From Caldifarciminota bacterium (GTDB taxonomy: Bacteria > Hydrothermota > E44-bin80), in the NCBI GenBank assembly GCA_023127905.1, contig JAGMEZ010000637.1:1-5136 (forward strand): a stretch of DNA of 5,136 bases, given 5' to 3'. Below the pieces are notes generated by a model. That model was not told the DNA's origin and did not search any database. It was given only the letters and a program-made list of their open reading frames with translations. A program made the position numbers and the translations under genes. Numbering within the stretch: position 1 is the first letter of the stretch; each line of letters opens with the position of its first letter. Shown piece by piece: positions 1-5,136 of the stretch.

Positions 1-437
1 TTACTCCCACGACCTTTCTCTCTCTCAAATGTAATCCTATTTCTTATTAAAAAATATTTCTCACAGAGCATATGAACGGCTGCAGAAGATCTCCAGTCTC
101 CGCATATATATATGGATGCTGTTGGTTTTAAAAGTCTTACCATTTTCTTTAACCAGGATTCCATCCATCTTTTGTACCCATCCATGGTCATTTCTTTGAA
201 ATTTCTATGATTAAACCTCTTAGTTAAATTATAAGGTGGGTCAACAAATAACAAATCTACAAAATTTGATGGTAAAAAATCAATTATTTCAAAAATATCC
301 TGGTTGATAACACGGTTTAAAACATTTCCAACCAGTACACGTTTCCTAATTTTTATTAACCCAGACTTTAACCTTTTTATTTCTTTCCTTGATAATTCTA
401 TTGTCTTGTTTCGAGGAGCTTTACATTTATTTTTCAC
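1..437 (-). CDS. DPPY-type (beta-class) site-specific DNA methyltransferase, N-terminal part, probably N6-adenine
   Basis: Predicted to transfer a methyl group from S-adenosylmethionine to a base, most likely adenine N6, in a specific DNA site. The minus-strand frame gives 145 residues before the window edge cuts the gene. Residues 61-71 read DLLFVDPPYNL: catalytic motif IV (DPPY, residues 66-69) preceded by a hydrophobic beta strand. It is followed by a basic helix ending in VRLLKPTASIYICGDW (about 100-115), a strand typical of the N6_N4 methylase family (PF01555), and RNRITFEREKGRG near the cut. No FxGxG motif (motif I) occurs before DPPY, which fits the beta-class order with motif I towards the missing C-terminus. 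DPPY rather than SPPY favours adenine over N4-cytosine. The start is GTG at 437-435: an in-frame TGA lies at 452-450, no ATG occurs between it and the catalytic motif, and the promoter at 472-444 places the transcript start at about this GTG. No Shine-Dalgarno is visible. The family call is firm; the recognition site and the exact start are not. Confidence 0.88.
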   Translation of the reverse strand, partial: MKNKCKAPRNKTIELSRKEIKRLKSGLIKIRKRVLVGNVLNRVINQDIFEIIDFLPSNFVDLLFVDPPYNLTKRFNHRNFKEMTMDGYKRWMESWLKKMVRLLKPTASIYICGDWRSSAAVHMLCEKYFLIRNRITFEREKGRGS

Positions 438-443
438 TGAGTT

Positions 444-472
444 TTTATATCATACCAATACTCTACAGTCAA
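444..472 (-). promoter_or_regulatory. sigma70-type extended -10 promoter for the methyltransferase gene
   Basis: Read on the minus strand: TTGACT at 472-467, a 17-nt spacer (466-450), then TATAAA at 449-444. The three bases before the -10 are TGA, a TGN extended -10 element. An A-tract (complement of 481-486) lies upstream of the -35, resembling a UP element. The normal 6-7 nt from the -10 to the transcript start predicts +1 at about position 437, the G of the GTG start codon, so the mRNA would be leaderless. Motif quality and position are seen directly; activity is inferred. Confidence 0.7.
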
Positions 473-482
473 GAAATTTCTT
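471..482. promoter_or_regulatory. 12-bp perfect palindrome overlapping the methyltransferase -35 element
   Basis: AAGAAATTTCTT is its own reverse complement, and its first two bases overlap the -35 hexamer (467-472) of the minus-strand promoter. A bound dimeric protein here would block RNA polymerase, and methyltransferase genes are often autoregulated, so it could be an operator. The sequence is all A/T except one C/G pair, and short palindromes are common by chance in such DNA, so this is a weak candidate. Confidence 0.25.
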
Positions 483-576
483 TTTTGGTAAAGAATCACA
501 GATAATTTATAAAAACTGGAAACTTGAAGTGTATATTAACTCAATCATTCTGACATCTGGTATCTTTTTTTTACAC

Positions 577-605
577 TTGACAAACGTATCGTGTATTGAT
601 ATTAT
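577..605 (+). promoter_or_regulatory. sigma70-type extended -10 promoter for the cyclase-like gene and valS
   Basis: TTGACA at 577-582 matches the -35 consensus perfectly. A 17-nt spacer (583-599) leads to TATTAT at 600-605, preceded by TGA (597-599), a TGN extended -10. A run of eight T (565-572) sits just upstream of the -35, as in a UP element. Transcription should start around 612-614, essentially at the ATG at 614-616, so the 5' leader would be absent or a couple of bases long. It is the only strong promoter seen ahead of the cyclase-like gene and valS and probably serves both. Confidence 0.78.
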
Positions 606-613
606 ATTTTATT

Positions 614-3235
614 ATGTCGAAGGAAATAACAGTAAAAGTCGAAGAAATTGAGAAAAATGCTTTATACAGTGACAAAGAAAAGACAAGTTTAAGTTCTATC
701 TTTGGCAAAAAGGAAGACTTTAAAAATAACCTCTTTAAGATAGAATATAGATGGAATCTTGCTGGCTTCCCACAAGAGATAATTAGCCTATTGAGGAGTT
801 TTGTAGATACTGGAACTATATACGTTCTCATTGATGAGCAGCTAAGGGCATCACTTTCAACATATGTAACTAACTTTATTCATATTTTAGAAAACGAAAC
901 AGATAAAAACACCTTTAATGAAAGGTTGAAAAGAACAGGGAAAATCCTGGAAGAAACTCTTATTCCATACTTTACAGAATTTAGTAAAGCCTATCCATCA
1001 GGAGCAATAATTTTCTATATTCTCATAAAGAGCATGCTCTCCTCCATTCTCATAGGTGAAATGGACGACAAATCACAGGAATTTAAAAAAAGAACAGAAA
1101 AGGAAATAACAAGATTAACAAACAACGTTTTAAGCTTTGTTAAGAAAAGTAGCCACCTTCTTTTTAAAGAATTCGTAACGAATTTCACAAATACTCTTCT
1201 TAGGAAAATCCCAATACTTACCCAATCAATAGCTGATATTGGTTCAGCTGAACTTGAAGAAATTCTTCTTGCAAAAGGTCTTTCATTATCACTTTTCAAT
1301 CAACTTTACAACCTTCTTTTAAATGAACTAAAACAAACCATCGAAAAAAACCTTCTCCAAACACTTTTCTCTCAGCAAATAAAGAACAAGCAAGACCTTT
1401 TTAAAAACATTGATTTCCCAATATCACAGGCTGCATCAGAGGAAATTATTAAAACGGTAAAACAATCTGTCACAAAAACCCTTTTAAGTCTTGAGCAAAA
1501 GAATCTCGAACTTGAAAAAGAGATCAAGAAAAATTTTGATGGTTACGATGAAACAAGCAAACTTCTATGGGACTCAATAAATACAGAAATAAAGAGCATA
1601 AAGGATGGAAGAAGCATCTCTAACTTAGACGAAGTTACTGATCGATCAAGTATCCTGAGCAGCTTTATCAATAAGAAAATGTGGTCTATCAGGGAGCTTT
1701 TGAGAAGGAAGAAAAAAATTGATTTTATGATTAGTAATTTAAGAAAACTGGAAGCTTTAAGCAAAGACGACTTAATAAAATTCTCCTCTGAATTGGAGAA
1801 GTGCACAAAAATTGAGGGTCTTGCAGATTTCTACTTTGCATTTATAAAGCACTATGGAAGAAGTATTTCAAAGATACCTTCTAAAATCGTAACAGGAGTT
1901 GAGAAGATCTTGAAGCTCTCTGAAAGGACGGAGAAAAAAGAGATTTTCGATACGTTCTGTAAAAAACATTTCATTACCAAAAAATATTTTCCTGATAAAC
2001 TCTTGTTTTGCTTCTTAAAATGTTTTGAAGATATAATTATCCCTCTTTATATACAAAACACCTTAATGCGTTTTTTCTCAATCTGGCCACCTGTTTCAAT
2101 AAAAGAAGGAAGTAAAGATTTACCGCTTCTTGAAAAAGAAGTACTCTATGTCGGTGATTATCTTATTCCAGAAAATAAATACCTAAAATTAGGAATGCCT
2201 TACACCACACAAGAAGATGAGCATAAAAAAGGTGGTTCTTTAATGACTGTAATCGTTAACCAGTTCTCCCGCTTGGTTTCCGTTCTCGTTTACGATATAA
2301 GAGGCTCAACATTTATGGGACTGAAACTTGAAAATGCAGAAATCGAGAGTTCCATTCGTAAAAAATTCAGTGAAAAAATGCTGAAAATTGCTGAAAAGTA
2401 TGGAGCTTTTCCAGTTAAGGATACGGGAGATGGTGGAATTCTTTTTTTCGCAGAGAATTCACGTGAGCTTTACGGAAAGATTTATGCACCTGGAAGGATA
2501 GGAAATGAATGGATGAGAGTTAAATATAAAAAAGAAGATCTCATGATAAAAGAAGGTGAGGAAAGTGCAAAATTTGCTGTTCTTACTGCAAAAGAAATGA
2601 TGCTCGAAGCTCAAAAATTTGTTAGTGAGAACATTCATGAATACTCTGATTGGTTTAAAGAGGAAAAGGAGAGAAATCTATTCTTTAAGGGTATGAATTA
2701 CGCTCAGCTTCCACCTTCATATAAGAGAATTTTTCAAATTGGTATAGGAATAACGAGTGGTCATGTTGGAAAAGATATCTTTTTCTCTATAAACGCTTTT
2801 GGTGACCCTGATATTACTGGAAACTTAGTAAGAGATGCTAATCTCTATTCAAATGCACGACATCCTGATAGCTCTGTTATTCTCATGGATAGCTCAAGTC
2901 TACTCAATCTCCTTATTAATGAGGAGATAATTGAACCAATTGTTGTGGAAGAAAGAGTTGGTGACTTCTCAGAAACAGAAATATATAGATACCTTTTCGA
3001 AAAAACAATTAAATTAGCACGAATACGAGAAAAAAAGACCGACTATAAATTGAAAAATTATGGACTAATAATTGAACGAATTGGTCACAGAATACTTGAA
3101 AAGGGAAAGGATGAAAGGATAATTCCTTCCTTATCTGTTTCAGAACTTGGATTCACAATAAACGACGCAGGTGAATTCAGGGATAAAAAGGGAGGAATTA
3201 TAAAATTCTTTTATGAAGTATCACTTGAGGAATAA
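614..3235 (+). CDS. Large protein with divergent class III nucleotidyl cyclase-like domain, 873 aa
   Basis: Residues 1 to about 545 are mostly predicted helices rich in Lys, Glu, Leu and Ile, with a coiled-coil-like stretch around 285-308. I recognise no family there, and no signal peptide or clear membrane segment; residues 129-148 are hydrophobic but contain Lys. Residues about 550-765 match a class III adenylate/guanylate cyclase domain: VSVLVYDIRGST (metal Asp561), VKDTGDGGILFF (Lys602 at the adenine-specifying position, metal Asp606), IGIGITSGHVG (709-719) and FGDPDITGNLVRDANLY (729-745). In the usual V-N-x-A-A-R-L signature, Asn and Arg stabilise the transition state. By my alignment this protein has Arg740 and Leu744 there, so catalysis may be weak, altered or lost. 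About 40 extra residues (613-650) separate the second metal motif from the next helix. The tail, 770-873, is unrecognised. The start is ATG 614, just after the promoter; no Shine-Dalgarno is present. An in-frame TTG at 596 lies within the promoter and is rejected. The gene ends 3 nt before valS. It could act as a cAMP synthase or as a nucleotide-sensing pseudo-enzyme; which is not decidable here. Confidence 0.85.
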   Translation: MSKEITVKVEEIEKNALYSDKEKTSLSSIFGKKEDFKNNLFKIEYRWNLAGFPQEIISLLRSFVDTGTIYVLIDEQLRASLSTYVTNFIHILENETDKNTFNERLKRTGKILEETLIPYFTEFSKAYPSGAIIFYILIKSMLSSILIGEMDDKSQEFKKRTEKEITRLTNNVLSFVKKSSHLLFKEFVTNFTNTLLRKIPILTQSIADIGSAELEEILLAKGLSLSLFNQLYNLLLNELKQTIEKNLLQTLFSQQIKNKQDLFKNIDFPISQAASEEIIKTVKQSVTKTLLSLEQKNLELEKEIKKNFDGYDETSKLLWDSINTEIKSIKDGRSISNLDEVTDRSSILSSFINKKMWSIRELLRRKKKIDFMISNLRKLEALSKDDLIKFSSELEKCTKIEGLADFYFAFIKHYGRSISKIPSKIVTGVEKILKLSERTEKKEIFDTFCKKHFITKKYFPDKLLFCFLKCFEDIIIPLYIQNTLMRFFSIWPPVSIKEGSKDLPLLEKEVLYVGDYLIPENKYLKLGMPYTTQEDEHKKGGSLMTVIVNQFSRLVSVLVYDIRGSTFMGLKLENAEIESSIRKKFSEKMLKIAEKYGAFPVKDTGDGGILFFAENSRELYGKIYAPGRIGNEWMRVKYKKEDLMIKEGEESAKFAVLTAKEMMLEAQKFVSENIHEYSDWFKEEKERNLFFKGMNYAQLPPSYKRIFQIGIGITSGHVGKDIFFSINAFGDPDITGNLVRDANLYSNARHPDSSVILMDSSSLLNLLINEEIIEPIVVEERVGDFSETEIYRYLFEKTIKLARIREKKTDYKLKNYGLIIERIGHRILEKGKDERIIPSLSVSELGFTINDAGEFRDKKGGIIKFFYEVSLEE
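2261..2908 (+). other. Class III cyclase-like catalytic domain (residues about 550-765 of the 873-aa protein)
   Basis: This is the domain span inside the large gene. The first metal Asp is at 2294-2296 (Asp561), with the K-x-x-G-D motif (Lys602 to Asp606) following at about 2417-2431. The codon where the transition-state Asn is expected is AGA (Arg740) at 2831-2833, and the expected Arg codon is CTC (Leu744) at 2843-2845. The insertion of about 40 residues spans roughly 2450-2563 and is rich in charged residues. Domain edges are approximate, set by where cyclase-like motifs begin and end. Confidence 0.75.
3227..3230 (+). promoter_or_regulatory. Ribosome binding site of valS
   Basis: GAGG within the last sense codons of the upstream gene lies 8 nt before the valS ATG at 3239-3241, which is good Shine-Dalgarno spacing. 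It supports this ATG and shows that the organism uses SD-led initiation for this downstream gene, in contrast to the SD-less first genes at 437 (minus) and 614 (plus). Confidence 0.7.
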
Positions 3236-3238
3236 CGA

Positions 3239-5136
3239 ATGGAAAAATTTTATAATCCAAAAGGCATTGAAGAAAAATGGTATGATTTCTGGGAAAAAGA
3301 AGCTCTCTTTAATGCTGAGGTAGACAGTAATAAAACTCCTTATACAATTCTGATTCCACCACCAAATGTAACAGGTATTCTTACAGTAGGACATGTGTTA
3401 AATATGACTCTTCAGGATATAATGATAAGATGGAAAAGAATGCAAGGATATGCTGCTCTCTGGCTACCTGGAGCAGACCATGCAGGAATAGCGACACAAA
3501 ATGTTGTTGAAGAGGAACTTTCAAAAGAAAAAAAATCAAGATATGACCTGGGGAGAGAAAACTTTGTTAAAAAGGTATGGGAATGGAAAGAAATTTATGA
3601 GCAAAGAATTATATACCAGTTAAAAAAACTTGGTTCATCATGCGATTGGAGAAGAAAACGGTTTACCTTAGATAGTGGGCTTTCACACGCAGTTGGAGAA
3701 GTGTTTTGCAAACTTTATGAAAAAGGATTAATCTATAAAGGCAACTACATTATAAACTATTGTATTAGATGCAAAACTGCAATATCCAATGATGAGGTTG
3801 AGCACATTGAAACCAATGGAAAACTATACTATATAAAGTACCCTATTGAAGGAAAAAAAGGATTTCTGACCGTCGCAACTACAAGACCTGAAACAATGCT
3901 TGGTGATACAGCGCTTGCTTTTCACCCAAATGATAATAGATTCAAACCATATTTGGGAAAACAAGTAACCATTCCAATTATAGGAAGAAAAATTCCAGTA
4001 ATTGAAGACAATTTTGTAGATCCAAAATTTGGAACAGGACTTGTGAAGGTTACTCCTGCACATGATGCTAACGACTTTGAGATATCAAAAAGACATAACC
4101 TTGATAAAATTTTCATCATCGATGAAGATGGAAAAATGACTGCCGAGGCAGGAAAATACAAAGGAATGAATAGGTTTAAAGCAAGGGAAGCATTAGTTGT
4201 AGACTTAAAAGGGATGGGCCTTTTGAAGAAAGTTACACAACATAATTACTCAGTTGGTCATTGCTACCGCTGTGACACAATAATTGAGCCATACCTTTCT
4301 ACACAGTGGTTTGTAAAAATGAAACCCCTTGCAGAGAAGGCAATAGAGGCAGTTAAAAGAGGAGATATTGCCTTTCACCTGCCAAGATGGAAAAAAGTCT
4401 ACTTCCACTGGCTCGAGAACGTAAGGGATTGGTGTATTTCACGCCAACTATGGTGGGGTCATAGAATACCTGTATGGTACTGTGAGAAGTGTAATGAATT
4501 CTTTGTAAGTGTCGAAAAACCTGAAAAGTGTAACAAATGTGGTGATTGTAATTTCAAACAGGATGAGGATGTTCTTGATACCTGGTTCTCTTCGTGGCTC
4601 TGGCCTTTCTCAACATTAGGATGGCCTGATGAAACAGAGGAGCTGAAATATTTTTATCCCACGGATACCCTTATTACGGGATGGGATATTATATTTCTCT
4701 GGGTGGCAAGAATGATAATGGCATCGATAGAATTTACTGGCAAGATCCCGTTTAAGGATGTTTATTTCAACGGTATGGTCAGGGATGAAGAGAGAAAAAA
4801 ATTATCAAAATCCCTCGGAAACTCTCCAGATCCCCTTGATTTAATCGAGCAATATGGCGCAGATGCTTTGAGAGTCGGACTTCTTTTTATAACCCCGGAA
4901 GGACAGGATGTTCTTTTCAGTACTGAACGTATTGAAGTTGGAAGGAACTTCGTAAACAAAATTTGGAACGCATCAAAACTCGTTTTATCGACCATGGAGA
5001 AAGAAAACATAACGATTAAAGATGAACTGGTTATTCCAGAGACAAAAGAAGGTGAATGGATTCTTTCAAAACTGCAGAAACTCAACGATGAGATAACATC
5101 TATGTTAAAGCATTATAGATTTAACGATGTAGCAAG
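3239..5136 (+). CDS. valS: Valine--tRNA ligase (ValRS), N-terminal 632 residues, cut by window edge
   Basis: Class Ia synthetase that charges tRNA-Val with valine in the cytoplasm and hydrolyses mischarged Thr-tRNA-Val in its CP1 editing domain. The start MEKFYNPKGIEEKWYDFWEK is typical of ValRS. The ATP-binding signature lies in PPPNVTGILTVGHVLNMTLQD, where the expected H-x-G-H is T-V-G-H (residues 49-52). Further marks are ADHAGIATQNVVEEEL (79-94), editing-domain motifs ATTRPETMLGDTALAFHP (213-230) and VTPAHDANDFE (271-281), EPYLSTQWFVKM (350-361), RDWCISRQLWWGHRIPVW (396-413), DEDVLDTWFSSWLWPFSTLGW (from 442) and the KLSKS loop (521-525, the KMSKS motif). Four Cys pairs (175/178, 342/345, 415/418, 431/434) look like two zinc sites. 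The protein is collinear with bacterial ValRS, with no frameshift; about 240-270 residues (end of the anticodon-binding domain and the C-terminal coiled coil) lie beyond the window. It starts 3 nt after the cyclase-like gene and is probably co-transcribed with it. I see no T-box leader. Confidence 0.97.
   Translation, partial: MEKFYNPKGIEEKWYDFWEKEALFNAEVDSNKTPYTILIPPPNVTGILTVGHVLNMTLQDIMIRWKRMQGYAALWLPGADHAGIATQNVVEEELSKEKKSRYDLGRENFVKKVWEWKEIYEQRIIYQLKKLGSSCDWRRKRFTLDSGLSHAVGEVFCKLYEKGLIYKGNYIINYCIRCKTAISNDEVEHIETNGKLYYIKYPIEGKKGFLTVATTRPETMLGDTALAFHPNDNRFKPYLGKQVTIPIIGRKIPVIEDNFVDPKFGTGLVKVTPAHDANDFEISKRHNLDKIFIIDEDGKMTAEAGKYKGMNRFKAREALVVDLKGMGLLKKVTQHNYSVGHCYRCDTIIEPYLSTQWFVKMKPLAEKAIEAVKRGDIAFHLPRWKKVYFHWLENVRDWCISRQLWWGHRIPVWYCEKCNEFFVSVEKPEKCNKCGDCNFKQDEDVLDTWFSSWLWPFSTLGWPDETEELKYFYPTDTLITGWDIIFLWVARMIMASIEFTGKIPFKDVYFNGMVRDEERKKLSKSLGNSPDPLDLIEQYGADALRVGLLFITPEGQDVLFSTERIEVGRNFVNKIWNASKLVLSTMEKENITIKDELVIPETKEGEWILSKLQKLNDEITSMLKHYRFNDVA

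Noticed and set aside
551..576. T-run (565-572) as an intrinsic terminator
   Set aside because: No GC-rich stem precedes it and no plus-strand gene ends upstream; an A/T tract feeding the -35 element is the better reading.
596..613. In-frame TTG start that would add six residues to the cyclase-like protein
   Set aside because: It overlaps the extended -10 element, so it lies upstream of the predicted transcript start; it has no Shine-Dalgarno, and ATG 614 follows directly.
304..651. 115-codon open frame on the plus strand
   Set aside because: It overlaps the methyltransferase N-terminus in antisense, crosses both promoters and runs into the cyclase-like gene. Its composition (Phe/Ile/Leu-rich) is that of chance translation of AT-rich DNA.
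998..1057. Membrane helix at residues 129-148 of the cyclase-like protein
   Set aside because: The stretch is hydrophobic but holds a Lys in its middle and is isolated among amphipathic charged helices; a buried helix of a soluble bundle is more likely.
571..1806. Minus-strand open frames at 571-831, 1015-1299 and 1543-1806
   Set aside because: All are antisense to the cyclase-like gene, with Ser/Leu/Phe-rich translations and no family resemblance; they are shadows of the coding strand.
3090..3238. Separate promoter or T-box leader for valS
   Set aside because: Only weak TTGAAA- and TAAT-like pieces are present inside the upstream coding sequence, and the 3-nt gap leaves no room for a T-box; co-transcription is simpler.
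3824..5085. Minus-strand open frames at 3824-4063, 3922-4161 and 4762-5085
   Set aside because: All are antisense to clearly conserved valS coding sequence, and two of them overlap each other; no sign of being real genes.

Overview
The window is AT-rich DNA (lysine-, isoleucine- and phenylalanine-rich proteins, A/T-ending codons) with densely packed genes. It looks like a low-GC bacterium, possibly a thermophile. The valyl-tRNA synthetase has the sequence style of FCB-related or candidate-phylum bacteria (for example the KLSKS-LGNSPDPL and VGRNF-NKIWNAS stretches). Both promoters are sigma70-like (TTGACN-N17-TATNNN), unlike the Bacteroidetes -33/-7 type. A candidate phylum such as WOR-3 or Cloacimonadota is my guess, at low confidence.

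Layout. (1) Positions 1-437, minus strand: the N-terminal 145 residues of a DPPY-type (beta-class) DNA methyltransferase, probably adenine-specific, cut by the left window edge. (2) Positions 438-613: a 176-bp divergent intergenic region with two back-to-back promoters. Each has a 17-bp spacer and a TGN extended -10, and each sits so close to its start codon that the transcripts should be leaderless or nearly so. (3) Positions 614-3235, plus strand: an 873-residue protein made of about 545 residues of unrecognised helical sequence, a divergent class III nucleotidyl cyclase-like domain, and a C-terminal tail of about 100 residues. (4) Positions 3239-5136, plus strand: valS, the first 632 residues, cut by the right edge. 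It begins 3 nt after the cyclase-like gene, has a Shine-Dalgarno sequence inside that gene's end, and is probably co-transcribed with it.

How the genes relate. The cyclase-like gene and valS form a likely operon, so expression of an essential translation enzyme may depend on the cyclase-like gene's promoter. No direct biochemical link is visible. The methyltransferase is transcribed away from this pair; whether a restriction endonuclease accompanies it cannot be seen.

Most notable points: the cyclase-like domain keeps the metal-binding Asp positions and the purine-specifying Lys, but appears to have Arg and Leu where the transition-state Asn and Arg normally sit, and it has an insertion of about 40 residues; the ValRS class I signature reads TVGH instead of H-x-G-H; and the leaderless-type divergent promoters contrast with SD-led initiation of the downstream operon gene. 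No RNA genes, CRISPR arrays, insertion sequences or terminators were found.
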